Shown piece by piece: positions 9,007-18,267 of a DNA stretch of 64,000 bases. The DNA comes from Flavobacterium buctense. Its GTDB lineage: Bacteria > Bacteroidota > Bacteroidia > Flavobacteriales > Flavobacteriaceae. Below the pieces are notes generated by a model that made no database searches, had not been told where the DNA came from, and saw only the letters and a program-made list of their open reading frames with translations. The position numbers were made by a program, and so were the translations under genes. Positions within the stretch are counted from its first letter, which is position 1; every line of letters begins with the position of its first letter. The DNA lies in NCBI RefSeq assembly GCF_014486695.1, contig NZ_JACTAB010000001.1, forward strand, positions 806,001 to 870,000, written 5' to 3'.

Positions 9007-10074
9007 TTATAATGTATTTACGTTATTTAAGTCGGCAAACGCTTGCTCTAATCGGGTGTTGAAAGTCACTTCCCCTTCACGAATCCATTTTCTTGGATCG
9101 TAGTGTTTTTTGTTAGGGGAATCAGCGCCTTCCGGACTTCCGATTTGGGTTCTTAAATAATCAATTTTTGAGACCATATAATCTCTGATGCCTTCCGTGA
9201 AAGCAAATTGTAAGTCGGTATCGATGTTCATTTTGATTACTCCATAAGAAATCGCTTCTCTGATTTCTTCCAAAGTAGAGCCAGAACCACCATGGAAAAC
9301 AAAGTCAACCGGATTTGGTCCGGTATTGAATTTATTTTGAACATAATCTTGAGAGTTTTTCAATATTTTCGGAGTTAATTTTACGTTACCCGGTTTGTAA
9401 ACCCCGTGTACGTTCCCAAAAGCTGCTGCTATGGTAAATTTTGGAGAGATTTTCATCAACTCTTCATAGGCATAAGCTACTTCTTCCGGTTGTGTGTATA
9501 ATTTAGAACTATCTACATCTGAATTGTCAACGCCATCTTCTTCACCGCCTGTAATTCCTAACTCGATTTCCAAAGTCATGCCCATTTTGCTCATACGAGC
9601 TAAGTATTCTTTACAAATCTCGATGTTTTCTTCAATCGGCTCTTCCGATAAATCAATCATGTGTGAGGAGAATAAGGGTTTTCCGGTTTCAGCGAAATGT
9701 TTTTCAGAAGCATCTAATAAACCATCAATCCAAGGTAATAATTTTTTAGCACAATGGTCAGTATGCAAAATAACAGTTGCGCCATAAGTTTCTGCTAAAG
9801 TATGAATGTGTTTGGCTCCGGCAATTCCACCGGCAATGGCTGCTTTTTCACCTGCATTTGACAATCCTTTTCCGGCATTAAACTGAGCGCCACCATTTGA
9901 AAATTGGATGATAACCGGTGCATTTAATTTAGCAGCCGTTTCCAATACACCATTTATAGTGCTCGAACCGATTACGTTTACTGCAGGAAGAGCAAATCCC
10001 TTTTCTTTAGCATAATTAAAAATTGCTTGTACTTCATCTCCGGTAGCAACTCCTGGTTTGATATTGTGCGCCAT
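9007..10074 (-). CDS. fbaA: Class II fructose-bisphosphate aldolase
   Basis: Zinc-dependent aldolase of glycolysis/gluconeogenesis, splitting fructose 1,6-bisphosphate into DHAP and glyceraldehyde 3-phosphate. The 355-aa length and motifs match the E. coli FbaA (type A) branch: HTDHCAK at 104-110 supplies the catalytic Asp and a zinc His, GNVHGVYKPG the second zinc His, and FHGGSGS and NIDTDLQ bind the phosphate and substrate. It lies upstream of accD in the same direction with a 75-nt AT-rich spacer containing repeated AATTCGTAATT-like words. Confidence 0.96.
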   Translation of the reverse strand: MAHNIKPGVATGDEVQAIFNYAKEKGFALPAVNVIGSSTINGVLETAAKLNAPVIIQFSNGGAQFNAGKGLSNAGEKAAIAGGIAGAKHIHTLAETYGATVILHTDHCAKKLLPWIDGLLDASEKHFAETGKPLFSSHMIDLSEEPIEENIEICKEYLARMSKMGMTLEIELGITGGEEDGVDNSDVDSSKLYTQPEEVAYAYEELMKISPKFTIAAAFGNVHGVYKPGNVKLTPKILKNSQDYVQNKFNTGPNPVDFVFHGGSGSTLEEIREAISYGVIKMNIDTDLQFAFTEGIRDYMVSKIDYLRTQIGSPEGADSPNKKHYDPRKWIREGEVTFNTRLEQAFADLNNVNTL

Positions 10075-10136
10075 TTTTTGTGTCGTTTTTAAGTTAATCC
10101 CGATTGTTCGGGTTACAAAAATAATAATTTCTAATT

Positions 10137-12683
10137 TTAGAAAGGATAATTTATTCCAATATTTAGAACGGATTTGTTAAAACGTAATTCTCTCAACCAT
10201 CTTTCATTTTCTTCTAATGCCGGGTTATAGGTTTTAAACCCTAGATCCAATCGAATAATAAAAAAATTAAAGTCGTAACGGAAACCGAATCCGGTGCCGA
10301 CCGCAATATTTTCAAGTGATTTTATACCGCTGAAAACAGATGGTTTATTGGTAGTGTTGTCTAACACGTTCCAAATATTTCCCACATCGGCAAAAAGCGC
10401 TCCATTTAATTGTTGGAAAATGTTAAACCTGAATTCGCTACTGAAAGTCAGTTTCATGTTGGCTTCATTAAAATCCAAAAAACTTCCGCTTGCTCCAGGT
10501 CCCAAACTATACGATTGCCAAGCTCTGATATCGTTGGTACCACCGGCAAAATAACTTCGAGAGAAAGGAATACTGTTTGAGTTTCCATAAGGAATGGCAA
10601 TACCGCCAAAAGCTCTGAAAGCCAATATTTTTTTACGACTTAAATCCCAATGTTTAATGTATTCAAATTCAGTTTTGATGTATTGTGAAAATTCTACATC
10701 TAAAAAAGTGTTGGCGCCATTTTGATTTTGTAATTGTTCAGAAGCTTTAGCAATTAAGGCGAGTATATTTCCAGCGGATTCAACTTTAGCTTTAATGGCA
10801 TAAAATTCATTGTCAAACAAATCCTTTTTGGAGGTTTTGGTAAAGGTAATATTAGAAGCAAAAATCAAGTTGTTTTCAATTAGTCTTTTCCTTCTTTCCA
10901 TGATGCTTAAAAGTGATTTGGCATCGGTTATAGTGATCGGCACTTCTTGATTGGCAACATCAGTAACAAACCCAAGTACACCGTCTTCAATAATCAAATC
11001 ATCATTGTCATTAAAATAGTCTGAATTTACAGTAGGATAACTTTGTGCAATTTCATTAATAGTATTGTAAGATGATTTGTAAATATTAAAGTAATTTGAA
11101 GGATTTAAATTTTTTACAAATTGGATGTTGAATAAATCAACTTTAAAAGTCATATTTCTTTTGGGCGTCCAATTATAGCTGAGTGAGCTCGTAAAGTTTT
11201 GCTTGTCCAATCCAATATTTGTCTGTTTTGAATAACCCACACTCATAGTGGTGTAGGGAATCATAGTTTTTGGAATAATTTTATCTGTTTTGAATGGAAA
11301 AAAGATGCGAGGAAAATTCAATTTAGCATCCACTCCAATTTCAGAAATATTAAAGAAAGTGTTATTTGGGTTGGCTAAATCTTTTGATGACCCAATATTA
11401 CCTCTGAAACCTAATTCAAAAGTTTCAGCACCGTTAAAAACATTTCGAATAGCCAAAAAAGTATTTCCTGATATACCAAAATCCTGAATGTTGGAGTGGG
11501 TAAAGTCAGTAGAAAACCCGAAAGTGTATTTTTTTCTTGGAGTTAAATAAACATTGGCAATCAAACTGTTTTTCTCGTTTTTGTCTTCCACGTATTGGAT
11601 TAACGGATAGTTGAAAACTTTCAGGTTACTCAAATATCTTGACGTCACTGAAGTTCTGAAATCTGAAAAATAATTGCCTTTGGTTACAAAAATTCCGTCA
11701 GTAAGTGCTTTGGGACGGTATTTTAATTTGTTGACACTGTACAAAGTGATGTCGTTATAAGTGATACTGTCTTGAATGGCAGCGTTAGGGTTGGTTGGAC
11801 TGTGGTCAGTAAAAATATTTACTTTACTGATTTTATACAATTCGAAAGGTTTGGTTTGGATGCTGTCTTCAAACCGAATGCTTTCATCCTCGATTATTAA
11901 AGTCACATTAGGGTTGTATTTTCTGCCTATGGTATCAATATCAAAGTTAACATAATTCTGTTGGAACCGAAAAGCACCATTGTTTCTAAAGTCCTCGGTA
12001 ATGCGTTTTTTTTCTTCGTTAAAATTGCTTGTTTCGTAACGCTGACCTGACTTTATGTATGAATTTCTTTTTCTCAATTCGAACATAGAGTCTAAAGGCT
12101 TACTTGAAATATTAGCGGTAATGCTATCCAAAATGTAAGGTTTGCCAGTATTGATATTGTATTTTAGTTTGACTTTTTTAGGGTCAAGGCTGTCTATTTT
12201 ATATTGAGCTGTTACGTCAAAATAACCTCGATTATAATAATAGGACTTCAATCGGCGAATTGATTTTTTTGTACTAGACGTGTCCAATATCACAGGTGCT
12301 TCTCCGGTTTTTCTCAAAAAATTATCAAGACCTGAATACAAGAAAGATTCTCCTAATCGTTTGACTTGTTTTTTTGAAAGCCATTTGGCTTTTCGGTAAT
12401 AACGCTTAGGGTTTTTAATCATTTTGTCTCTGAACAACGAATCTGATTTTGGTTTTGCCAAATTATAAAGATTCAAACGCAGACGATAGCCTAATAGTGA
12501 GCTGTTCTGTTTTTGATAGAGCTGATTCGTGATTTCTTCACCATTGTCTTTTTTGTCATCAATATAAATGTCATTTTTGGTCAGTAGTCTTTTTCCATCA
12601 GGAACCCTTTTTGTAGAGTTACAACCAAAGATAATTAGTCCGGTTAGAATAAATAGTGATATTTTTGTGATACTCTTTTTCAA
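10137..12683 (-). CDS. tamL: Translocation and assembly module lipoprotein TamL (Omp85 family)
   Basis: Outer-membrane Omp85/BamA-superfamily protein. In Bacteroidota the TamA role is taken by a lipoprotein, TamL, thought to work with a TamB-like partner. The 848-aa product has a lipoprotein signal (hydrophobic run then FGC at residue 21), POTRA-like repeats in roughly residues 30-330, and a long C-terminal barrel that ends NIGINYPF, with the typical surface-antigen segment FAGGTNDIRAWQSYSLGPG. No tamB follows it here. It is divergent from the methyltransferase at 12721 with a 37-nt gap. Confidence 0.87.
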   Translation of the reverse strand: MKKSITKISLFILTGLIIFGCNSTKRVPDGKRLLTKNDIYIDDKKDNGEEITNQLYQKQNSSLLGYRLRLNLYNLAKPKSDSLFRDKMIKNPKRYYRKAKWLSKKQVKRLGESFLYSGLDNFLRKTGEAPVILDTSSTKKSIRRLKSYYYNRGYFDVTAQYKIDSLDPKKVKLKYNINTGKPYILDSITANISSKPLDSMFELRKRNSYIKSGQRYETSNFNEEKKRITEDFRNNGAFRFQQNYVNFDIDTIGRKYNPNVTLIIEDESIRFEDSIQTKPFELYKISKVNIFTDHSPTNPNAAIQDSITYNDITLYSVNKLKYRPKALTDGIFVTKGNYFSDFRTSVTSRYLSNLKVFNYPLIQYVEDKNEKNSLIANVYLTPRKKYTFGFSTDFTHSNIQDFGISGNTFLAIRNVFNGAETFELGFRGNIGSSKDLANPNNTFFNISEIGVDAKLNFPRIFFPFKTDKIIPKTMIPYTTMSVGYSKQTNIGLDKQNFTSSLSYNWTPKRNMTFKVDLFNIQFVKNLNPSNYFNIYKSSYNTINEIAQSYPTVNSDYFNDNDDLIIEDGVLGFVTDVANQEVPITITDAKSLLSIMERRKRLIENNLIFASNITFTKTSKKDLFDNEFYAIKAKVESAGNILALIAKASEQLQNQNGANTFLDVEFSQYIKTEFEYIKHWDLSRKKILAFRAFGGIAIPYGNSNSIPFSRSYFAGGTNDIRAWQSYSLGPGASGSFLDFNEANMKLTFSSEFRFNIFQQLNGALFADVGNIWNVLDNTTNKPSVFSGIKSLENIAVGTGFGFRYDFNFFIIRLDLGFKTYNPALEENERWLRELRFNKSVLNIGINYPF

Positions 12684-12720
12684 GTGGTGTGAAATATTTA
12701 ATTCAAAAATACAGTATTTT

Positions 12721-13449
12721 ATGGTTAGTAAAAACCAAATAAAATTAATTACCAGTCTTCAACATAAAAAATACCGAAACGAGCATCAATTGTTTATAGC
12801 CGAAGGCGTAAAAGTAATACAGGAATTGTTACTATCAAATATTGTGCTCGAACATTTATTTGTTACCGAAGCTGTTTTTGAAAAGATTGCACTTTCGCAT
12901 AAAACACTCATAAATGAAGGAGAAATGAAAAGAATTTCGGCCTTGACTTCACCAAGTTCTTGTTTGGCAATTTTTAAAATTCCAAAAGAAGTTAAGGTAG
13001 AAGAGAAAGGATTAATTGTAGCTTTAGATGATATTAGAGATCCCGGAAATTTAGGAACGATTATCCGTCTTTGCGATTGGTTTGGGATAAAGCAATTGCT
13101 TTGTTCTAATGAAACGGTTGATGTGTATAACCCAAAAGTGATTCAAGCCACGATGGGTTCTATTACTAGGGTAAATATTAATTATGTAGATTTAAATGCA
13201 TTTATTTCTACTACTTCACTACCGGTTTTCGGCACTTTTATGGATGGAAAGAATATCTATAAAGAAAGGCTGCCGGCACAAGGTATTTTAGTATTTGGTA
13301 ATGAAGCCAATGGTATTTCAGCAACTTTAGAAAAAAGCATTGAAAACAGAATTGCCATTCCGAGATTTGGAGATATTCAAAAAACAGAAAGTTTGAATGT
13401 AGCTACAGCTACGGCTATATTTTTAAGCGAATTTAGGAGAAACGCTTAA
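12721..13449 (+). CDS. TrmH/SpoU-family RNA 2'-O-ribose methyltransferase
   Basis: SAM-dependent methyltransferase of the SPOUT class acting on rRNA or tRNA. An N-terminal substrate-binding domain (KYRNEHQLFIAEG, residues about 15-27) precedes the knotted catalytic domain with its motifs in order: ALDDIRDPGNLGTIIR, VFGNEANGIS and ESLNVATATAIFL. I chose the ATG at 12721 (242 aa) because the longer upstream frame overlaps tamL and has no family similarity. Its stop overlaps the stop of convergent porT by 4 nt. Target nucleotide cannot be told from the sequence. Confidence 0.9.
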   Translation: MVSKNQIKLITSLQHKKYRNEHQLFIAEGVKVIQELLLSNIVLEHLFVTEAVFEKIALSHKTLINEGEMKRISALTSPSSCLAIFKIPKEVKVEEKGLIVALDDIRDPGNLGTIIRLCDWFGIKQLLCSNETVDVYNPKVIQATMGSITRVNINYVDLNAFISTTSLPVFGTFMDGKNIYKERLPAQGILVFGNEANGISATLEKSIENRIAIPRFGDIQKTESLNVATATAIFLSEFRRNA

Positions 13450-14147
13450 TGAAAAGTAAAGTTAATTAAAACCGCACGGGTTTTCAACGATTCAATATTG
13501 CCTGTCCATGGACTGTTTGGGTCATCATCACGAATTAACTCATCGTTAAACCCAAAAACACCTCGAATAGAAGGAGAAAATTTGAAATATTCAAAATACA
13601 AATCAATGCCAAAACCAAAGGTATAATTTTGAGTCCAAGGTTTTACTCTAAACTTTTGTTCCGAGTTGTCATCTTTTGATTTAGAATTACTCGATAAGTT
13701 CAACGTACTTCCAACGCCTCCAAGCAAATAAGGTCTGACGTTTCCGGTTCGTAAAGACATAAATTTAAGCATCAGCGGAAAATCGATGTACGTTGCTTTT
13801 ACTTCTCTTAGTGCATCTCTTTCTTGGGTAAATCCGGAATAAGTTAGTGTTCTGCTAGCATAATACAACCCCGGTTCGAAACGCAATTCTAAATATTCGT
13901 GTAATCGTAACACACCAACCAAACCTACATTAAAGCCGCTATTCCCTTTTACATCAATGTCTTGTCCCGGTACTTTATAATCGGTTTTGAAATCAAAGGT
14001 GCTAAAACCTAAAAAATAACCCCAATAGACTCTTTGTTTGTCAAAGTTTTCCAAATTGATAATAGGGTCTTTCGAAAAGATACTTGTCCCAAATTGTGCT
14101 TGAGCATTTAGGGAAAAGAGTATAAAAAGGACAATTATTTTTTTCAT
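13446..14147 (-). CDS. porT: PorT/SprT-like type IX secretion and gliding outer-membrane protein
   Basis: A 233-aa protein with a signal peptide (to about residue 17, ending AQA) and an eight-strand-like beta-barrel pattern (alternating aromatic strands such as VGLVGVLRLHEYLELRFEPG and a final VLINFTFH). Size, barrel form and position directly after ubiE match the PorT/SprT component of the Bacteroidota type IX secretion system as I remember it; I cannot run a family search. If right, it acts in the outer membrane or periplasm in protein secretion and gliding. The alternative is a generic porin-family barrel. Confidence 0.75.
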   Translation of the reverse strand: MKKIIVLFILFSLNAQAQFGTSIFSKDPIINLENFDKQRVYWGYFLGFSTFDFKTDYKVPGQDIDVKGNSGFNVGLVGVLRLHEYLELRFEPGLYYASRTLTYSGFTQERDALREVKATYIDFPLMLKFMSLRTGNVRPYLLGGVGSTLNLSSNSKSKDDNSEQKFRVKPWTQNYTFGFGIDLYFEYFKFSPSIRGVFGFNDELIRDDDPNSPWTGNIESLKTRAVLINFTFH

Positions 14148-14171
14148 GCTAAGGCTGAAAATTCATTTTTA

Positions 14172-14903
14172 TTATTTTGTGGCGGTGTAAATGGTGGCTA
14201 CTCCAAAAGTTTGTGGCATGGCATTACATTCTTTAAACGAAATTTTTCGCAAAATATTGTTTAAGGCTTCGCCAAAAGGAAAATTTGCCGCAGATTCAGA
14301 CAGATAGCCATACGCCTTGTTGTCTTTAGAAAACAATTTCCCTATTAATGGCAGAATGAATTTAGTGTAAAAACCATAACCTTGCTTGAAAGGAAATTTC
14401 GTAGGAACCGAAGTCTCTAAAATCACAAAAATTCCATTTGGTTTTAAAACTCTATAAATTTCGGCCAAACCTTTTTCCAACGTTTCAAAATTTCTGATGC
14501 CAAAAGAAACTGTAATCGCGTCAAAATAATTATCAGGATAAGGAATGTTTTCACTGTCGCCAACGACCATTTCTATTTTGTCTGCCAGATTTTTATCGAG
14601 AATTTTTTTCTTACCTACTTCAAGCATGCCAACAGATAAATCCAAACCAATAATTTTTTTAGCAGCAGTTGATTCGGCCATCATGATCGCTAAATCTCCT
14701 GTTCCGGTGGCAATGTCAAGGGCATTTTCGGGGTTTTTAGCTTTAACCAATTCGATTACTTTCTTACGCCATTTGACATCAATTCCCATTGAAATAACTC
14801 TGTTCAACCCATCATATTCTCCGGAAATGGTGTCAAACATTTGGGTGACTTGTTCTTTTTTACCTAATGTTGATTCTTTATAAGGTGTTATTTGCTTTGA
14901 CAT
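14172..14903 (-). CDS. ubiE: Demethylmenaquinone methyltransferase (MenG/UbiE)
   Basis: SAM-dependent C-methyltransferase that completes menaquinone. Bacteroidota use menaquinone, so the MenG activity is the relevant one. The 243-aa protein has motif I (ALDIATGTGDLAI), motif II (PYPDNYFDAITVSFGIRN, the UbiE/COQ5 signature) and motif III (EIYRVLKPNGIFVILE). A minus-strand TATATTTG box lies at 14918-14925 without a clear TTG partner. It precedes porT with a 24-nt gap, an arrangement I recall as recurrent in Bacteroidota. Confidence 0.95.
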   Translation of the reverse strand: MSKQITPYKESTLGKKEQVTQMFDTISGEYDGLNRVISMGIDVKWRKKVIELVKAKNPENALDIATGTGDLAIMMAESTAAKKIIGLDLSVGMLEVGKKKILDKNLADKIEMVVGDSENIPYPDNYFDAITVSFGIRNFETLEKGLAEIYRVLKPNGIFVILETSVPTKFPFKQGYGFYTKFILPLIGKLFSKDNKAYGYLSESAANFPFGEALNNILRKISFKECNAMPQTFGVATIYTATK

Positions 14904-14982
14904 TCTCGAATTTTTGACAAATATAAGCCAATATTTTAATTGCGATAAAGCATATCGTTTTCTTTAAGAATTGTGGAACTAA

Positions 14983-15468
14983 TTATTGTTTTCGAACAAA
15001 GGTTTGAAAAGTAAAATCGAATTCGTGTCGGTCGTCTTTAGGATGGAATTCTTCAAAAACCAATTGCCATTCTTTTAAATCAATCTCAGGAAAATAAGTA
15101 TCGGCTTCAAAAGAATGATGTACCCGTGTGATGTCAACTTTATCTGCAATGGCGATTGATTGTTTGTAGATTTGACCGCCGCCAATGACAAAAATGTCTT
15201 CTTCTTTAGGGCAAACTTCAATGGCTTTCTCTAAAGAATCAACTACTATACAGCCTTCAGGTTTGTAGTCTTTTTGACGAGAGATGATTATATGGGTTCT
15301 ATTGGGCAAAGGTTTTGGAAAACTTTCAAATGTTTTTCTACCCATAATAATATAATGACCGGAAGTCAGTGTTTTGAATCTTTTAAAATCATCTGGTAAA
15401 TGCCAAAGCAGTTGGTTGTCTTTGCCCAATGCATTGTTTTCCGACACAGCGGCTATAAGTGTTATCAT
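14983..15468 (-). CDS. folA: Dihydrofolate reductase
   Basis: Reduces dihydrofolate to tetrahydrofolate with NADPH; needed to recycle folate after thymidylate synthase (thyA lies 1.9 kb away). The 161-aa sequence shows the Met20-loop region (NNALGKDNQLLWHLPDDF), the catalytic acidic residue in that loop, the NADPH-binding GRKTFESFPKPLPNR and IFVIGGGQIYKQ motifs. The start overlaps the stop of the upstream 2TM gene in a TAATG arrangement, so the two are probably translated together. Confidence 0.96.
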   Translation of the reverse strand: MITLIAAVSENNALGKDNQLLWHLPDDFKRFKTLTSGHYIIMGRKTFESFPKPLPNRTHIIISRQKDYKPEGCIVVDSLEKAIEVCPKEEDIFVIGGGQIYKQSIAIADKVDITRVHHSFEADTYFPEIDLKEWQLVFEEFHPKDDRHEFDFTFQTFVRKQ

Positions 15469-15821
15469 TATTTTGTAGGGTTTGAATTTTCCAAGTCGTT
15501 TTTGAGTTGTTCAATTTTTTTGGATTGTTTGAGCATCAACTTGTCTATTTGGGCTCTTTCCCAGTTTTTATTCATAAAACTATCAGTGAAAAGTACTTTG
15601 ATAACATGAAAAACGAACAGACAACACCAAATCACTACTATCCATATCCACCAATTGGTTTCGTCGTGATAGTTTAATAAATGATTCGCAGTAAATAAAA
15701 ACATGCTGCCAATGCAAAGCACAATAAAGTGCTGAAACAAACGCTTTTTTTGGTTGATTCTGTTCCTGGCGTATTCGTATAATTCGTGTTGGTTGCTCTC
15801 CATAAGACGAAATTTGTGCAT
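15468..15821 (-). CDS. Small 2TM-domain membrane protein
   Basis: A 117-aa protein with a 2TM-domain layout (PF13239-like): a basic amphipathic N-terminus with NRINQKKRLFQHFIV, two membrane helices (about 33-52 and 62-83), and a basic helical tail. The ATG at 15803 (residue 7) is an alternative start and fits family proteins better at the N-terminus. Function unknown; in Flavobacteriaceae such proteins are common and often next to LytTR regulators, which are absent here. Coupled to folA through a TAATG overlap. Confidence 0.75.
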   Translation of the reverse strand: MHKFRLMESNQHELYEYARNRINQKKRLFQHFIVLCIGSMFLFTANHLLNYHDETNWWIWIVVIWCCLFVFHVIKVLFTDSFMNKNWERAQIDKLMLKQSKKIEQLKNDLENSNPTK

Positions 15822-16041
15822 TAAAGGTAAAATTTATTTTTAAAATAGTACAATCCCTTTTTGTAATAATGTATTACGAAACCGATTTCTTAATTACAGA
15901 TGTAAAATTTTAATGCTTTTAAATTGTAAATCTTCTTTTTATTTGGCTATGTTTTTAGCAATGTCATAAAAATAATTGAGCGTGTAAAAGATATAAAAAA
16001 ATCACTTTACTTTGCCTCAGTAATCTATAAATGAATTAGTT

Positions 16042-16338
16042 ATGGCTATCAAAAAACAAGTTATAAAAACAAAACCGGTTGTTAAAGTTACCTTTTCAAT
16101 CGAAGCAAAAGAAGCAAATACTGCAGCAGTAATAGGAGATTTCAACAATTGGAATCCGGCTGAAGGCGAATTATCTAAATTGAAAAACGGAACATTCAAA
16201 GCAACTTTTGATTTACCAAAAGACAACTCATTTGAGTTTAAATATTTAGTGGATGGTTCTTATGTAAACGATCCTGAGGCAGACAGTTATGCATATAACG
16301 AATTTGCCGGCGCAGAAAATAGTGTGTTAGCACTATAG
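16042..16338 (+). CDS. Small stand-alone CBM48 / glycogen-binding-like domain protein
   Basis: A 98-aa cytoplasmic protein made almost entirely of one early-set/CBM48 domain: VTFSIEAKEANTAAVIGDFN, then WNP, then FEFKYLVDGSYVNDPEAD, the pattern of AMPK-beta and isoamylase N-terminal domains that bind alpha-glucan. There is no catalytic partner, so it probably binds glycogen or a similar ligand or acts as an adaptor. The domain begins near residue 14 after a Lys-rich lead. It stands alone between a 220-nt AT-rich upstream region and a strong terminator. Confidence 0.85.
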   Translation: MAIKKQVIKTKPVVKVTFSIEAKEANTAAVIGDFNNWNPAEGELSKLKNGTFKATFDLPKDNSFEFKYLVDGSYVNDPEADSYAYNEFAGAENSVLAL

Positions 16339-16360
16339 GTTTTAGTTTTGGTTAGAAGAA

Positions 16361-16391
16361 AAAATCCGTCTCGATTTCGAGACGGATTTTT
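16361..16391. terminator. Bidirectional terminator between CBM48 gene and the TonB-like gene
   Basis: Thirteen-bp stem AAAATCCGTCTCG / CGAGACGGATTTT with a short loop and T-runs on both strands; genes on either side converge on it. Confidence 0.9.
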
Positions 16392-16408
16392 TTATAGGAT
16401 AACCCGAT

Positions 16409-17347
16409 TTATTGTTCTGCGGTTATAGTAATGGGTATCGTGTAATGTACACGGACGATTCGACCTCTGTATTTTCCGGGTTCCCAATCCGGATAAGATT
16501 CAATCAAACGAATGGCTTCGTTATCAAGCTCTTCTCCGGCACTTTTAAGCACTTTTATGTCACTGATAGTTCCGTTTTTTTCAACAATAAAAGACAATAC
16601 TATTTTCCCACTTTGTCTCTCTGTTTTTTTTGTAAATCTGAACTTTTTGCCAATGTATTTATAGAAGTGTTCGTATCCTTTTCGAGGTTTTGCACTTTCC
16701 CTAACCGAGGTGTAGCTTTGTTCATTTGACACGCTGTCCATAGAAACGCCTTTGATTAGTTTCCCGTTTTCGTAATCCTCTTCAAACTTGATTTTAAATC
16801 TTTTATCAACGCCTTCCCATTTGCCGATTCTTAATCCGTTTTGAAGTTTTCCTTTTTCATAACAATGGTTTTCTTCACCTTCAAAATAACCATTGCCATC
16901 GATAACCTTTTGAACATTATTAATGTCCCAAAATTGGAGAATTCTAACCGTTGAGATTAACTCGTTTTTTTCTTTAAAATAATCTTTAACGTATTTTTTA
17001 TTCCCATTTTCATACCAAGCCGTTTGATTTCCTGCTATAGAACCTTTATCGGAATAATACTCTTCTTTTCTATTTCCATTTTCAAAATAGGTAGTAATAA
17101 ATCCGTTTTGGAGGATGGATTTATTGGAACGTGTGTTTCCCTCTATATAAACTTTTCCGGATTTGTAAAAAGTTTTAAATTTATATTCTTCTTTGTTGGT
17201 ATTTTCGTCTTCAATAATTCTGTAATAAGGGCTATCCGAGTTTTCGGTTTCTTTAAATAAGGAATCTAAATAAACTCTTCTGTCTTCAGAATTTTGGGCA
17301 TAAAAAAGATTTGAAAATAATATAAACAGGAAGTATAACTTTTTCAT
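16409..17347 (-). CDS. Exported protein with MORN-like repeats and a TonB C-terminal domain
   Basis: About 312 aa from the ATG at 17347, which begins a clean signal peptide (MKKLYFLFILF to AQN); an in-frame ATG at 17359 overlaps the thyA stop and adds four residues. The middle (about 45-170) has repeats of the MORN_2 kind (GFITTYFENGNRKEEYY, QTAWYENGNKKYV). The C-terminus (about 240-312) is TonB_C-like: SGKIVLSFIVEKNGTISDIKVLKSAGEELDNEA. With a signal peptide instead of a membrane anchor and no proline-rich linker, it is unlikely to be a classical energiser; role unknown. Confidence 0.75.
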   Translation of the reverse strand: MKKLYFLFILFSNLFYAQNSEDRRVYLDSLFKETENSDSPYYRIIEDENTNKEEYKFKTFYKSGKVYIEGNTRSNKSILQNGFITTYFENGNRKEEYYSDKGSIAGNQTAWYENGNKKYVKDYFKEKNELISTVRILQFWDINNVQKVIDGNGYFEGEENHCYEKGKLQNGLRIGKWEGVDKRFKIKFEEDYENGKLIKGVSMDSVSNEQSYTSVRESAKPRKGYEHFYKYIGKKFRFTKKTERQSGKIVLSFIVEKNGTISDIKVLKSAGEELDNEAIRLIESYPDWEPGKYRGRIVRVHYTIPITITAEQ

Positions 17348-17358
17348 AGACAATAACA

Positions 17359-18183
17359 TTAAACCGCAACTATACCCTTTATATGCGGATGCGGATCATA
17401 ATCTACTAACGTAAAATCTTCAAAAGTAAAATCGAAAATATTTTTCACTTCCGGATTTAAAATCATTTTTGGTAATGGTCTTGGTTCGCGCGACAATTGT
17501 AATTCTACTTGTTCGAAATGGTTATTATAAATGTGTGCATCGCCAAAAGTGTGAATAAATTCTCCAACTTGTAACTCACAAACCTGAGCAATCATCATGG
17601 TAAACAAAGCATAAGAAGCAATGTTAAAAGGAACGCCTAAGAAAATATCAGCACTTCTTTGGTACAACTGACAGGACAATTTTCCATCGGCTACATAAAA
17701 CTGAAAGAATGCGTGACATGGCGGTAAAGCCGCTTTGCCATTGGCCACATTTTCGGCAAATGATTTAGAAGTATCCGGCAATACTGAAGGATTCCAAGCG
17801 GAAACCAACATACGGCGGCTGTTTGGGTTTTTCTTTAAGGTTTCGATTAACTCCGTGATTTGATCGATTTCTTCGCTGTTCCAATTGCGCCATTGGTGAC
17901 CGTAAACCGGACCTAAATCGCCATTTTCATCGGCCCATTCGTCCCAAATTTTTACGCCGTTTTCTTTGAGGTAAGCAATATTAGTATCGCCTTTTAAGAA
18001 CCAAAGCAATTCATAAACAATCGATTTTAAATGCAGTTTTTTGGTCGTCACCATGGGGAAACCTTCATTTAAATCAAAGCGCATTTGGTAGCCAAAAACA
18101 CTTTTGGTTCCCGTTCCGGTTCTGTCTCCTTTTTGGCAACCGTTTTCCAAAACGTGTCGCACTAAATCATGGTACTGCTTCAT
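17359..18183 (-). CDS. thyA: Thymidylate synthase
   Basis: Makes dTMP from dUMP using methylene-THF, generating dihydrofolate for FolA. The 274-aa protein has the folate/dUMP arginine loop (GDRTGTGT at about 20-27), the catalytic cysteine in [12 protein letters not shown] and the C-terminal residues [10 protein letters not shown]. It is a classic ThyA rather than the flavin-dependent ThyX. It lies upstream of the TonB-like gene with a 1-nt or larger gap depending on that gene's start, and downstream of bfn. Confidence 0.97.
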   Translation of the reverse strand: MKQYHDLVRHVLENGCQKGDRTGTGTKSVFGYQMRFDLNEGFPMVTTKKLHLKSIVYELLWFLKGDTNIAYLKENGVKIWDEWADENGDLGPVYGHQWRNWNSEEIDQITELIETLKKNPNSRRMLVSAWNPSVLPDTSKSFAENVANGKAALPPCHAFFQFYVADGKLSCQLYQRSADIFLGVPFNIASYALFTMMIAQVCELQVGEFIHTFGDAHIYNNHFEQVELQLSREPRPLPKMILNPEVKNIFDFTFEDFTLVDYDPHPHIKGIVAV

Positions 18184-18267
18184 GGGTTTTAGTATAAATT
18201 ATAAATTCTGAATTATAAATTATTAGCAATCCATTTAAAATTTATCATTCAAAATTTAAAATAATTT

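Noticed and set aside
12568-12720. N-terminal extension of the TrmH-family protein
   Set aside because: Overlaps the tamL start region and lacks family similarity; the ATG at 12721 fits the family.
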